Shown here in pieces: positions 1 through 17,960 of a DNA stretch of 64,000 bases (positions are counted from its first letter, which is position 1; each line of letters begins with the position of its first letter). A program made the position numbers and the translations under genes. The notes below the pieces were generated by a model. The model made no database searches and was not told the origin of the DNA. It worked only from the letters and a program-made list of their open reading frames with translations. This stretch comes from Ephydatia muelleri (Eukaryota; Porifera; Demospongiae; Spongillida; Spongillidae), in the NCBI GenBank assembly GCA_013339895.1, contig JABACO010000018.1, positions 7,961,021-8,025,020 of the forward strand, given 5' to 3'.

Positions 1-290
1 ATCTTAGCCAAAATAGAGTAGAGCCATATGGATGATTATGTTTTTCAGCTACGAGTGAGGCCATTCTTTTATATACAGTTGTGGCTATGGGCCCCAAACC
101 TCCTGAGATAGAGAGTACAAGAGGTGCAAAGGAGCCATGCTCAATGTCTCTCACCCTCTCTTCATACGCCCGCTTCTTCTCTTGCTCATTTGACTTGTAG
201 CACTGCAATTGAGGACTTATTACGATAATATGGGGCATGTGGGTTAAACACAACCTCCTCCTCTGTCAATTTTTGCACTACTAGCAATGG
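1..290 (-). mobile_element. Retroelement-derived coding fragment, cut by the window edge
   Basis: On the minus strand an open frame runs off the left edge. It reads ...NEQEKKRAYEERVRDIEHG (about 190 down to 130) and then SFAPLVLSISGGLGPIATT, followed by YKRMASLVAEKH. I recognise this as the C-terminal region that follows reverse transcriptase in retroelements common in cnidarian and sponge genomes. Just upstream, a different frame reads FNPHAPYYRNKSS, so a one-base frameshift interrupts the element. It is a decayed copy, not a functional gene. The family assignment is from memory of the motif and is moderate only. Confidence 0.5.
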
Positions 291-440
291 AATCATCACT
301 AGCTAAGGATTCATTGCAATTAGAGGGTTCCTCTGGAGATGCAGTAGTTGTAGCGCTCGTGCACAGGAACCGCTGCCTCTTTTCAGGAGGCTGCAGTACC
401 TGCAGGCTCATCCGGCTGATGCAGTCTTTCTTTTGCACGA

Positions 441-735
441 ATCGAAATCATCGTGTCGTTTTACGTTATCAATTTTTCAGGTACTAGTCACACCTTTCCT
501 TCTTGCTACCCAAATTAGGAACTACCACAAGGGGTTAAATGCTTTTACGCATCACTGACTTTGTTGGAGGTGTCTAGCGACGATAACATTGGTGTCCCAG
601 TTAGTTCCTTTGAGGGAAATATTTATTCGTTCTACCCCCATGTATATCTGACGCGAAACAAAAATTGCCAAAAGACGTGATTACAATGTTCAATGCAGTA
701 CCGTACCACCCCTATGGCCCCCTTTTTTTCCTCGT

Positions 736-776
<41 letters not shown>

Positions 777-900
777 CAGGTTCGTAATACTCTCGTATTT
801 GACGATGGGGTCGCGTACTGATTTTCTTGCCCCCCCCCCCCCTCCCCGGTTAAATGATTTAATTAATTAATAATAAATAATGACGTGTTACGTCATGCAT
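441..900. other. Intergenic stretch with homopolymer runs, no gene seen
   Basis: It holds a poly-T run (about 741-772) and a poly-C run (about 831-842) near an AT-rich segment. I see no coding signal. It is the 5' flank of the forkhead gene. Confidence 0.6.
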
Positions 901-907
901 GCAGCGG

Positions 908-913
908 TATAAA
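908..913 (+). promoter_or_regulatory. TATA box of the forkhead gene
   Basis: TATAAA lies in the context CGGTATAAATTTT, about 180 bp upstream of the first forkhead ATG, with no other gene between. Transcription would be expected to begin near 935-940. Position and sequence are seen; function is inferred. Confidence 0.45.
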
Positions 914-954
914 TTTTAAAGCGCAAACACAAAGCAAACTTATTGCTGTCCTAT

Positions 955-1023
955 AGCTCAGTGGCGAAGCAGTGCATGCTTTGGTGGATCGATCTAGCAA
1001 TACATACAGCGCGAGTTCAAGGT
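955..1023 (+). other. tRNA-like A-box and B-box pair, possible SINE or tRNA relic
   Basis: AGCTCAGTGG (955-964) fits the Pol III A-box consensus exactly. GTTCAAGGT (1015-1023) fits the B-box except for its last base. The A-to-B spacing is 60 bp. I could not fold a sound acceptor or anticodon stem, so this is not an intact tRNA gene. It sits in the presumed 5' leader of the forkhead gene. Confidence 0.25.
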
Positions 1024-1087
1024 AAATTTCTGCCCTCATATGATGCGTTAATATGGTTATATAATTCAACAGGTGTAAAATCTGCTG

Positions 1088-2299
1088 ATGAAAGGATTAG
1101 TAGGCTTCGCAGCAATGCAGGGACAGAGGCAAAACTCTTGCTACGGATGCAGGCAACAGATGCCCTTCTATCCATCACCGGCATTCATGCAGCCCACTCA
1201 GGGCACTGGATCATCCATTCACTACGCACAAGAAGGGCGATGCGGCTCCGCAGATAGCTACCCGATGGCCGGACCGCCGCAGTCTTTGTACCCATTCCAG
1301 CAATACTCGCAGCCGCAAAACGCTGGCGACTTGTTGTCTCCTACATACCTCACGGACGTGATGTCTCAAGGTCCACTCCAGCGGGCTCAGCGTGGGCTGA
1401 CCAAACCTCCGTTTTCCTATATAGCACTGATTGCAATGGCTATAGAAAGTACCAACATGAAACGAGCAACTTTGGCGGAGATATGCACTTTTATACGAGA
1501 ACGATTCCCCTATTATAAAGAGAACTTCAAACAGGGATGGGAAAACAGCATACGACATAACCTTTCGCTCAATGAGTGCTTCGTGAAGTTGCCACGAGAG
1601 CAGGGAAGGCCTGGCAAAGGTCACTACTGGGTGCTCGACCCGAAAGCGAGAAGAATGTTTGACGATGGTTCCTTCCGCAGACGGAAAAAAAGGTACAGGC
1701 GAGAGGACACAAGAGCAGAGGAGGATGACAAGATCTCGAGGAACTCCGGCCTCAATGCACTGCTTGCTCACGCGAGTGGATCATCTCATGCACTCTTGGG
1801 GTACGCGCAACCCATATATCCTCCCAGCCTGCAGTGCACACAAACCGCGCATTTACCCCAACGCCAATACGAGCACTTGTATTTCCCCTCGCCAGTCAGT
1901 GTCAGAAGCGCCGTTGACGACAGGTATGTTCCAGAGCTTTCGATCGGCTGCGAGGGTGCGGCACAGATGGATTCGTACGCGCAACAAGCTTCCTACCCAA
2001 ACTATGCTTCAAGCCCAGAGTATTCCGCACAAAGCAGCCAGTGCCTCAAAGATCTGTCTATGCCATATGCCATACCACACTTGCAGTGGTCGTCGCCAGC
2101 TCCAGAAATCAACAGCTGTTACGCCACATCGACGCAAGCTGGTATCACTTACGCGCTACCTAGGGCACGTGAGTTTACGGGCACAGACGACAGTAGTATT
2201 GAAAGCGACGGAGGTGACTTTTCAGAAGAAACAGAACTTCAAATTCCGTCAATTCGGGGAGAGCTCAAGGAGGTGGAGACTGAAGAATCCAACAGCTGA
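1088..2299 (+). CDS. Forkhead (Fox) transcription factor
   Basis: A single-exon frame of 403 codons encodes a nuclear DNA-binding factor. The forkhead domain lies at about residues 103-205, from [15 protein letters not shown] through the recognition helix ([17 protein letters not shown]) and wing (GRPGKGHYW) to the basic tail [12 protein letters not shown]. The segments [17 protein letters not shown] and GSFRRR look most like the FoxF group, with FoxD and FoxL2 as alternatives, so I give no symbol. Compared with FoxA, FoxD, FoxF and FoxL2, the loop between helices 2 and 3 ([12 protein letters not shown]) has one extra residue. The flanks are rich in Q, S, P and Y, and the C-terminus is acidic, which suggests an activation domain. 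The true start may be the in-frame ATG at 1115. The TATA box at 908 is its likely promoter. Confidence 0.92.
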   Translation: MKGLVGFAAMQGQRQNSCYGCRQQMPFYPSPAFMQPTQGTGSSIHYAQEGRCGSADSYPMAGPPQSLYPFQQYSQPQNAGDLLSPTYLTDVMSQGPLQRAQRGLTKPPFSYIALIAMAIESTNMKRATLAEICTFIRERFPYYKENFKQGWENSIRHNLSLNECFVKLPREQGRPGKGHYWVLDPKARRMFDDGSFRRRKKRYRREDTRAEEDDKISRNSGLNALLAHASGSSHALLGYAQPIYPPSLQCTQTAHLPQRQYEHLYFPSPVSVRSAVDDRYVPELSIGCEGAAQMDSYAQQASYPNYASSPEYSAQSSQCLKDLSMPYAIPHLQWSSPAPEINSCYATSTQAGITYALPRAREFTGTDDSSIESDGGDFSEETELQIPSIRGELKEVETEESNS

Positions 2300-2487
2300 A
2301 AACCAAGTTGCGTGCAACAAAACTTCACTATACGCCCCAGTTCATTTTGCACAGCGCAAAACACACATAAAAAATGCAGATAGCTGTAGATTGTAAGGAC
2401 ATGTGTATTAGCTCATGCATTGTAAATTTGCAAATGTATGTCACCGTGCATCTCGTGATTGCGGGGGAATTAAAAAGAGCGGTTATC

Positions 2488-9127
<6,640 letters not shown>

Positions 9128-9183
9128 TGGCAAAGTGTTGTACAGTGATACATGTATGGAACATTTTAAATTAAATTGATAGA

Positions 9184-9706
9184 TCACTTCAACGTAAACT
9201 GACGCTTGTGTCTGCTGTTAGGTATTTTACCGAGCTGTCTCAGTTTTCTTGTGGCCTCCCTGATGTGTTTTGGCTGCAGTGGGCCTTCCTCGTTCATAGC
9301 GTCACGTGCCTGGCAAGCCGCTTCAACGATCTCTCCTACATACACCTTAGCAACGCCGGCCATAGCAATCACTGCATTCTGCGGGACGGACCCGCTACAC
9401 ACACTTTGCATCAGCTTCCTAATAGTGCTTTTTGGAAATGTAGACCGTCTGAATATTTCATATTGGTCTTCTTGGTCATTAGAGAAGGCTGAAACCAGGA
9501 GTTGCATTCTCTCTATTTGTTCCTTATGTTCGTCCTTTGCGTTATCTTCTGCCTGGTCTTCGCTTGCAACAGGTGGTGGTGGTGGTGGTGGTGGTGGTGA
9601 CTCCGGAGGATCGAGCTCAGGAGCTAACTTCACTTTCTTTGCTGGCTGGTCGCTCCCGTCTTGTTTTTTCTTTCTCCTTCTCCCGCTCTTTCTTTTTCTT
9701 GCCCAT
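9184..9706 (-). CDS. TAF11: TFIID subunit TAF11, with an apparent frameshift near the start
   Basis: This histone-fold subunit of TFIID pairs with TAF13 in the nucleus. The histone fold is clear, from ERMQLLVSAFSNDQEDQYE through RRSTFPKSTIRKLMQSV and NAVIAMAGVAKVYVGEIVEA to LQPKHIREATRKLRQLGKIP. The tail KIPNSRHKRQF is typical of the family. Upstream lie a proline run (PESPPPPPPPPP, from a GGT microsatellite on the plus strand) and a PAKKVKL nuclear-signal-like motif. The frame holding the histone fold has no ATG. The only good ATG (9706, MGKKKKEREKEKEK) is one base out of phase and hits a stop. The two frames would join naturally near the A6 run at 9664-9669. I read this as a one-base assembly error or variant; a missed first exon is the alternative. 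Confidence 0.9.
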
Positions 9707-9817
9707 TCGCGATGTTTATCCCGCCATTTAAAATAGTTTGTAGTCTTCCGTATTAAGATTTTCGATCATATTATTAATTGACTTTTATTGCCACGTGCGT
9801 GTGTGTGTGTGTCTATA
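9707..9817. promoter_or_regulatory. Bidirectional promoter of TAF11 and IPO4 with CACGTG E-box
   Basis: The 111 bp between the two divergent start codons must serve both genes. It contains CACGTG (9792-9797), followed by a short GT run. The same hexamer occurs in two other promoters in this window. Confidence 0.6.
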
Positions 9818-10326
9818 ATGGCTAATTTGGAGTCCATTCTTGAGCGTCTTCTAGTACCCGATAGTACTGTTATCCGACAGGTGAGCAATTAATTAAAGGT
9901 TCACATCACAAATACCATTGGATTCATTCAGGCAACGCAAGACCTTCAATCAATCTACAAGGATCCTTCTGTAGTGCCTGTTCTTTGCCAAATATTAACA
10001 AGCTCACATAACCCACAAGTACTCCAGCCATTTAGAGTAATATGTCATTAACTCCATGCAATAACAGATTCGACAATTTGCTGCTGTGGTACTGAGAAAA
10101 AGACTTGTAAAGATGTGGAAACGGTTAGATGCACCTACCAAAGAGAGGTATGGGAAAGTCTGAGGCTTGAGTTATGCAGGCTTGGAGTGATATAACAATG
10201 TTCGTACATTTTTAGCATCAAGACTGCTCTTATCCAAATCCTTGTCCAGGAAAGGACGTACGTATCTGATGTGCCCCTTCCCTTCACCGCTCAAACGTAA
10301 CCTGTGCATGCTACATCTATCCTCAC

Positions 10327-10367
<41 letters not shown>

Positions 10368-13300
10368 CATCCCCCCCCTCTCCTCCCCCTCTCTCTCCTC
10401 CCCCTCTCTCTCCTCCCCCCTCTCTCTCCTCCCCCTCTCTCTCCTCCCCTCTCTCTCTTCCCCCCCCTCATCTCCTTCCCCCCTCTCTCCTCCCCCTCTC
10501 TCTCCTCCCCCCGCCCTCCTCCCCCCTCTCTCCCCTCCCTCCTTCCCCTCTCGTCTCCTCCCCCTCTCTCTCCCTCCCCCTCTCTCCTCCACCCTCTCGG
10601 CTCCCCCCTCTCTCCTCCTTCCCCCGTCCTCTACTCGCCCCCGCTCCTCCCCCCTCCCCCTCGCTCTCCTCCCCCTCTCTCTCCCCCCTCTCTCTCGAAT
10701 CCCCCCCCTCCTCTTCCCCCTCCCTCCTCCCCCTCTCTTCTCCCAACTTCTCTCCTCCCCCTTCTCTCCCCTCCTCTCTCTCCTTCCCCTCTCTCTCCTC
10801 CCCCTCCTCCTCTCTCTCTCCCCCCCACTCTCTCCTTCCTCTCTCTCCTTCCCCTCTCTCTCCTCCCCCCTCTCTCTCCTTCCCCCTCCTCTCTCTCCTT
10901 CCCCCTCTCTCTCCTCCCCCTCTCTCTCCTCCCCCTCTCTCTCCTTCCCCCTCTCTCTCCTCCCCCCCCTCTTCCCTCCCCCCCCTCTTTCCTCCCCCTC
11001 TCTCTCCCCATGTCTCTGCAGACACATTGTACTTAACTCAGTGGCTCACCTGGTACGTTCTATTTAAGCAGCACCTGACACAATCACTGTCACGTTGCAG
11101 GTTGGTGTGATTGCAAAACATGAAATAAGCATAGGAAGGTGGGATGAGCTCTTCCAGTTCATCTTGCAACATCGCCACTCAGGAGAGCCGGTCCAGAGGG
11201 AGGTGAGGTGTGTACCGCACGCTAGAGGGTTAAACCAGTTGTTCTTTAGGCAGCAATGCTAGTGTTGGATGCACTGATGGACAGTGCTGCACTTGAAGTA
11301 TGTAGAAAGGGAGTGTGTGGTCAGTGCAAGCGTTAGTTGCCTGTTCTCTAGCTTCAGTCGCAGTTCGTTTCAATCTTCGCATTGCTTTTGGATGCACTTC
11401 ACGACTCGTCAAGCTATGTTGTCCAGTTCTATGCCATACGGTGAGGTCATTTTAAGTCTCTTGCTACCATCATCTGATCTCCACTCACAGATGCTTAACT
11501 GTCATGGCTGAATATGTGAGAGAAGAAGAGTGTGTAGGTGATCTTCCCTGTACTCACAACACTTCACTCATTTTTGTGTTTCTAAAAAAGCATCGTTTTG
11601 TTGAGCTGATTCCAAATGTCGTTACTGTGATAAAGGCCTTGGTGTTAAGAGATGAGGTTAGCCACACCCCTGCCCTCTTCACCAGTCTCCCTTCTTATCT
11701 ACAACTTGATTCTCTCTACCATAAGGACAAGGCTTGTGAAGCAATGGAACTGTTTGATGAACTAGTTGAGTGTGAAGTGGACATCACCTCACATGTCTCG
11801 CTGCTCATTCGGTTCTTTTTGGAGCTAGCAACTAACACCAGTTTGGGAAACAGCATTAGGGTGAAAGGCCTTGCACTGGTCTCGTGGCTTATTACTATCA
11901 GGAAAAAGGTAAACCGAATCCTGCAGGTTATTTAATTATCTATTCCCAACCCAGATGCTACTGAAGCATGGGCTGCTGCCAATTATCCTTGAAGCTGTGC
12001 TGAACATCATGGCCACACCCACAGGGGAGGAGGGAGATGACCCTGTGGAATCCCAGTCTCCCATCTCTGTGGCGGCGCAGGTGAGTAGAGCTTGATGGTA
12101 TTGTGCAATGAGTTGGCATGCTATTCCACAGGTGTTAGATGTTCTGGCATTAAACCTACCTCCAGAGAAGATCTTCACACCAGTGGTAAGGCTTTTGACC
12201 CTCCCTCATTATCATGGGTTCATGTGCTGATAGCTTAGTATTTTGTGCATTCCTGATGGATAAATATTAAAGAATTGGACGAATTTTCCATATAGTATCT
12301 GTACATGCTCTAGCACTCCCAAACATCTGATGTAGACATTGAACATTATATGTTGCAACTGAATTTAGTCCCACAGTTTATTGCATGCACATGGCCAATG
12401 GCAATGGATAACATATTGCCACCTTCAAATGTAATTTTTATTTTATTTTAGCTCCAGATGGTTGTGCCATGGCTTGACAGTGATAACGAATTTCAAAGAA
12501 CAGCAGCAATGATCGCTATGGCTGTGATGGTGGAGGGTTGTTCAGAACACATCCGTAACAAGTACGTTGATCAGACCTGTTAACCTGATGTGTACCATCA
12601 CATGTCACCTCTGAAGCTGTGTGCCTCAGTTACTTCAGTTCACATACAAAGGTGAGAGAATGGAAGGATTCCTCTGGCTCTGTAACATTGCTCCTAACAC
12701 ACAGCTGTTACTGACCGCAGTCACATTGTGAGAAATGCTTCTCTATTTGCCATTGGCCAGTTCTCCGAATATTTGCAGGTACCTTTGATGGTGTATTGAT
12801 TTGTCCACCCTGATGTGTGTTTGTACACCTTACCAGCCGGAGATCAGCCAGTACAGTGCCGATCTACTGCCCATTCTGTTCCAGTTTGTTGATCATGCTC
12901 TAGTGTCTAGCCACGAAGAAAACTCTTATCTCACAAAGATATTTTATGCGCTGGAGACATTTTGTGAACAGTTAGGTCAGTGATTATTCTGATGTTTGTA
13001 TAGAAACGCTAAAGTTGTGTGTGATGGAGGAAAAGCAGGAGGTCCCGAAAAGGGGCATTGAGCAATGGATTCATTCCTCAGGCCCAGGACTTACTCCTTA
13101 CCTTCCTGTGTTGATGGATAAGCTCTTTATGGCTGTTGCTCCCTCAGCAGTAAGTAACACTTGTGTCTCAGGTTGTAATGCTGCATTCATTTCGTTCCAG
13201 TCCATTCATACACGTGAGCTGGGGACTAGTGCTATAGGAGCTGTAGCCAATGCCTGCCAAGAAGGACTGTTGCCATTCTTCCCCAGGATCATTCAGTTGC

Positions 13301-15658
13301 TTAGAGTATGTGTTTTATTGTCATAGTAACCCATGTTTTAGGGCCTTGATATTGCAGGAATACCTTACAATGTCTTATAATAAGAGTTACTCTGTGCTTC
13401 AGTCACAAGCTGTTGGTATGTGAGTGTTAACGTGGCCATATATGGTTGTCCACTGGTGACATAACACAGACACCCTTGGAGTACTGGCTAGGACAATTGG
13501 TACTGAAAACTTTGCTCCCATATCAAATGAAAGCATTGCATTGGCACTGGTTGGTTAGCGTAGCTATGAGATGTGACATCGGTCATTGAGGGATGCATTG
13601 TTTTTTTGGCAGAATTTGCTGCACGTTGATGATCCTGATCTTCGGAGATCAGTGTGAGTGCTTTATTTGAAGTATGCCTGTGTTGTGTGCCTTATGACCC
13701 TGTTTCAATAGCTATGGACTATTCGCTTCCTTGTCATATGTACTTGGAGACAAAATGGGTTCCTATTTAAATGACATTGTGCCACAAATGATTAACTCTC
13801 TATCATCTGAGGAGGGAGTATCAGTAAGCTAACTGCATTTGTAGCAACCCTGAAAAGCACCACCCCCTACCTTAGACTGTGTATGCAGCCTCCAACATGT
13901 CATTCCTGGACTTCAGTGAGGCAGAGGAAGGAGAGGGGGAGGAGGAGGAGGAAGCTCTAGAGGACAATGATGGTGTCCAAGGGTGAGCCACAGCTTCTAC
14001 CAGCTGTTCTTTACCTACCATGTCATCTTAGGTATAGCGTAGAGAATGCATTTTTGGAAGAGAAGGAAGATGCATGCAATGCACTAGCAGAGATAGCTGA
14101 GAATGTTGGGTAATGAGTCTCCTTGTGTGTATGTGTGTGTATCTGTGTGACATTCACCTGACACCCCAAGAGCTGCCTTTCTGCCATATCTGGATGACTG
14201 CTTCAGGGAAGTCAATGTGTTGTCAGAGGTGATGTGAGGGTGTGTATGCGTGACCTCATGCCATGATGATTGCGTACACAGCACTCTGCCGTGGGCATCA
14301 GAAAGGCTTCAATATCTACACTGGGAGTATTCTGTCAAGTGTGGTATCAACTGTGTTCCTTAGAGGACAGAGGTATTGTGTATTGTGTGTGTACGCTGTC
14401 ATAAAGAGTATTTTGCTCTAGCCAATCTTGACGTCCTAGTTAACACCACTCTACTGAGTATGGCAGCTGTTGTGCGCACAGATACAGATAGGACAGTGGT
14501 GATTGCTACATTAGAAACTTTGGAATCTCTCCTTAAATTTTTGAAAGGGGTGTCCTTCATCATGGAACGTAACCCGTTGGATAGCTTGTCCGTCTCCATT
14601 CAGGATGTGCTGGAGCTCAAGGCAAGTCACTCTTGTCTCATGCAACTGCTGGGAAAAGTTATTTTGTTTATGGCACAGGCACAATGCCAAGGTGTAAGTG
14701 AAGGGAATGAGTCTGGGGAAGAGGGATACATGGCAGAGTATGACAGTGTGTTGGTGGAATGTGCTGGATGTGTTATTGGACCACTGGCAGCAGTAGCAGG
14801 AGGGGAGGTGTTCCTCCCGTTCCTACGTTCCCTTCTCCCACAACTGCTAAGGAGGCTGGTGGGTTCATTGATTGCTTGTTTGAAGTGACTCATATATGGT
14901 GTGTGACACATGCAGTCCCCTTCAAGCACAGTTGCTGACAAATCATTTGCGATTGGTACACTGGCTGAGGTAGGGTGAGAAAGAAGCCGTGTGCATCTAT
15001 CATGTACCTCACTGTAGATTGTGGATGGAATGGGTGTTGCCTCTCGACTGTTGCTAGACCTGTATCCTGTTTTCATGCAACTACTGCAATGTGATGACGA
15101 TGAAGTTTGCAGTAACGCTGTGTATGGCTTAGGACAACTTGCATCCAAAGCTCTCCCAGAAATCCGATGGTGGGAAGAAACTCCCCCCTCCCCCTTCTGT
15201 CATGACTTCTATCATTGTATCCTGCTCAGTCACTACCCTGATATACTCCAGGCACTGTTCAGCATTGCCCAGACAAGACTGTCCCCGAGACTAGTGGACA
15301 ACATTTGTGCAGCGTTGTGCAGAATGATTCTAGTCCAACAAGATGATATTCCGCTACATCATGCAAGTACCACTGTGACCCTCATAGTTTCTTGTTTAGC
15401 CTTTTCACCACCTTCCACTTGCAGGTTGTGCCTGTCTTGATTCAGAACTTGCCATTGAAAGAGGATATGGAAGAAAATGACACAGTCTATGGATGCATAC
15501 TTCAACTGCTTGACAACTGCCACCCTGCTGTAAGTTTCAGTCTCAATTGGACCCAGCCATTAACCTACCACGAAATGCCAGATTATGGCTTGCCTGGTGT
15601 CCCTGTTACAAGTGCTGTCGGTTGAACTGTCACCCATGTCTGCACTAAATCCAGGTAG

Positions 15659-15710
<52 letters not shown>

Positions 15711-15856
15711 CTTTGACCTGTACATTCCAAGATGTCAAGTCCAAGCTAATCACCGCACTAAAGAAGTTCAGCATGCAATGCCCACAGCAGCTACAGAACG
15801 CATGCTCCCAACTGTCTGAAGAACAATTATCTATACTCAGAACTGTTGTCCAATAG
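9818..15856 (+). CDS. IPO4: Importin-4 (karyopherin beta family)
   Basis: This HEAT-repeat nuclear import receptor carries cargo such as histones and ribosomal proteins through nuclear pores with Ran. More than twenty exons are recognisable. The first is 9818-9880 (MANLESILERLLVPDSTVIR), then 9932-10018, and IRQFAAVVLRKRLVKMWKRL. Mid-protein segments include PIDEAKACEA-like KDKACEAMELFDELVECEVD, the acidic loop (GEGEEEEEALEDND, about 13940) and YSVENAFLEEKEDACNALAE, a family hallmark. Late segments are VADKSFAIGTLAEIVDGMG and LPLKEDMEENDTVYGC. The stop is TAG at 15854. A pyrimidine array of nearly 700 bp abuts the acceptor at 11020, and a GT run follows the donor near 15657. The gene is convergent with TMEM208, 88 bp away. 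Confidence 0.95.
10328..11016 (+). repeat. Pyrimidine array of about 690 bp abutting an IPO4 acceptor
   Basis: An almost pure C/T strand of CTCTCTCCTCCCC-like units ends four bases before TCTGCAG|ACACATTG. Long proline/serine/leucine and arginine/glutamate frames here are artefacts of the repeat. Such a mirror-like purine/pyrimidine tract could form triplex DNA. Confidence 0.95.
15661..15708 (+). repeat. (GT)n microsatellite just after an IPO4 donor
   Basis: The exon end AATCCAG is followed by GTAGAT and then about 24 GT units. The acceptor of this intron is TTCCAAG|ATGTC near 15732. Confidence 0.9.
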
Positions 15857-15943
15857 ACCCATGTAAATTGTGTATAAAGCCTTTAAATTCTTATTTATGT
15901 GATTGTTGTGATGGACTTCATTGTAACAAAGTGAAGGTGAATT

Positions 15944-16732
15944 TCACTGACGCACTTTTCGAAACTTTATCCTTTGCTTTTTGTTCTCTGTTTCTGTGTC
16001 GGGTGGTCCTGATGTAAACCAGGGCCATATCAACACCGTCCACAGTTGGAATGTAATGTAACCTGGTAACTATGGAGATGAACACAGTGGACAAGCAGTA
16101 ATGGAGTGCATATGCAATACTTACAAATAGCCACAAAAGCCAAACATAGTTGCTGATAGCAGACAATACTTGTAATCCAGAAGTCAAGATGATTGCATCC
16201 TTGGTGTACCTAGGTCATTTTAAACAGGATGAACTCTCGAGTGGGAGGAGTCCTACGTACTCAGCTATCCACGAATCGTTGATATCCGTTCCAGCATCTT
16301 CCAATTCTCCACCAGGCCTCCGGCTTTCTTTGGCCATGCTCGCAAGCATATAGTATGCCGCCACGTTGACTATAAATGCCAATACCACGAAAACCTACAA
16401 CAAAACAAGTATCAACCCCACAAGATAAGCAATAGGTTTCCTACATAATTCCACCTTGAAAACGCCTCGGGAGAATACCAATAGAAGAAAAGAACGTGAA
16501 AAACCTGGATCACCTAGATTAGATATAATGCATGGTAAAAATGTTTTTATTGCAGTATTTACTTCTGCTATGAGCCCAAATCGGAAGTAAAATCGAAGCG
16601 TTTCCAAATTTTCCCTATGGATTTCCTTCTGTCCTTTTCTCTTTTCCTTAGGCTAACATTGTGATACATACCAACACAACACATTAGTACACATTTATAC
16701 ACATTGCACAACATGGATTACTGTACCGCCAT
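15944..16732 (-). CDS. TMEM208: TMEM208, SRP-independent ER targeting protein
   Basis: This is a small ER membrane protein of the SND-type targeting route. Exon 1 encodes only Met-Ala (16727-16732) and is followed by a GTACAG donor. Exon 2 begins PKEKRKGQKEIHRENLETLR, matching the human N-terminus. Later exons give VFVVLAFIVNVAAYYMLASM, then KDAIILTSGLQVLSAISNYV-WLLWLF, and finally LPGYITFQLWTVLIWPWFTS with a charged tail ending FRKVRQ. Four hydrophobic segments and the conserved SNYVWLLWL match the family. The stop is at 15944. The gene is convergent with IPO4 and divergent from FAU. Confidence 0.9.
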
Positions 16733-16865
16733 CGCAAGAATGTACAATCCCTATTGTCGCCCACTCCCACCGCGCATGCGCTTTTGATTGCTACCATGTG
16801 TTGCAATCTTTCTCTAATATATTGTACAGAGGCCGCAACATAAAGGCACAATACAGTAATAGAAA
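16733..16865. promoter_or_regulatory. Bidirectional promoter of TMEM208 and FAU with NRF1-type site
   Basis: The 133 bp between the start codons contain the palindrome GCGCATGCGC (16772-16781), the core of the NRF1 binding site common in housekeeping promoters. Confidence 0.55.
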
Positions 16866-17466
16866 ATGCAGCTTTTTGTACGAGGACAGGCTCTTCATGC
16901 CATCTCTGTGTCAAGTGGGACGACTTCCAGCGATGTGAAGGATATTATATCTGTTTTTGAGGGGATTCCAACCGAGGAGCAGTTGTTGACCTATGCAGGA
17001 ATTCCTCTCGAAGATGATGCTGTGGTTCTTAACGTCGTTCCAGAGCATGGCACAATCAGCGTAACTGCAAGAATTATTGGTGGTATGTATATCAGAAGAC
17101 CAACGCTTTGTATCTTATTTTATTTAATGCCTTCCGTTAATTTTCTGAATAGGTAAAGTCCATGGCTCCCTTACTCGTGCTGGAAAAGTTAGAGGACAAA
17201 CCCAAAGGTATGTATGTGGTGTGTATGTGATGTGTGTGTGCGATGTGTGTGTGCGTGTGTGATGTGTGTGCGTGTGTGCACACATACAAGTCGCACTAGT
17301 ATTGTGCAATATTCATTGTACCATTTCGTCTATCGTTCAGGTCGAGCCTCAGGAAAAGAAGAAGAAGAAGACTGGTCGGGCCAAGAGGCGACTAGCTTAC
17401 AACCGAAGATTTGTTAACGTCGTTGCCTCCGTTGGGCGAAAGCGCGGACCGAATTCCAATTCATAA
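16866..17466 (+). CDS. FAU: FAU: ubiquitin-like FUBI fused to ribosomal protein eS30
   Basis: The precursor is cleaved after Gly-Gly to release the ubiquitin-like part and 40S protein eS30. Exon 1 (16866-17082) encodes the ubiquitin-like domain, from [15 protein letters not shown] to TARIIGG. Exon 2 (from 17153) gives [17 protein letters not shown]. Exon 3 (from 17341) gives [20 protein letters not shown] and [16 protein letters not shown]. The exon 2 end (ACCCAAAG|GTATGT) leaves the wrong phase for exon 3. One more C in ACCC would give the conserved GQTPKVE. The alternative donor at 17212 keeps phase but adds two odd residues. A polyadenylation signal AATAAA lies at 17532-17537. Confidence 0.95.
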
Positions 17467-17960
17467 AACTTTTTTTGTTTGGAAGTAGTTTGTATTCTGT
17501 ATTGCTGTTACTGTTGTAACTTGAAGGACGGAATAAAGCAACGACACCATAGGATCGTAACTTGAAAACGGGCCACACCCAAACTAAAAATAGATTGCAT
17601 GTTTCTATTTATACTTCCAAGGTTTATATAGTATGGCGGAAGTGTCGTCAGCAGTATCCTGAACCGTACTCTGTGCGCAATTCCTTTGGTGCGGTACTCA
17701 CTAGAACAGAGCGTTGTAAAGACAAGTCTGACAAGTAACGTGTTCTGGTCATCGTTGCTTCGTGGACTACGCAAGAACAGATTCGTTGTGTAACTCAATT
17801 GGGGGGTGGTACGCTACAACTCCTTGCAGGTGAGTTTGAAGTTTTGCGCTAATAACTTATAAATCGAGTATCTGTGTAAGTCGGAATTCAGCAGCTTCTT
17901 GTTTGATATCCGACACAGGTATACGAGAGACGTGTTTGCGGTGCTTATACGGTTATCAAC
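17467..17960 (+). other. FAU 3' flank and RAP2 5' leader with an intron
   Basis: After the FAU poly(A) signal, no coding signal is seen. A likely untranslated-leader intron of RAP2 runs from GTGAGT at 17830 to CACAG at 17918, and the ATG follows at 17961. Confidence 0.5.

Noticed and set aside
955-1035. An intact tRNA gene
   Set aside because: Acceptor and anticodon stems do not pair. Only the two promoter boxes match.
9184-9633. GTG at 9633 as the start of TAF11
   Set aside because: A GTG start is unlikely in an animal gene, and the open frame extends upstream with plausible nuclear-signal text.
10242-11110. Long proline/serine/leucine and arginine/glutamate/glycine open frames
   Set aside because: They are translations of the pyrimidine array in an IPO4 intron, occur in several frames at once and have no conserved content.
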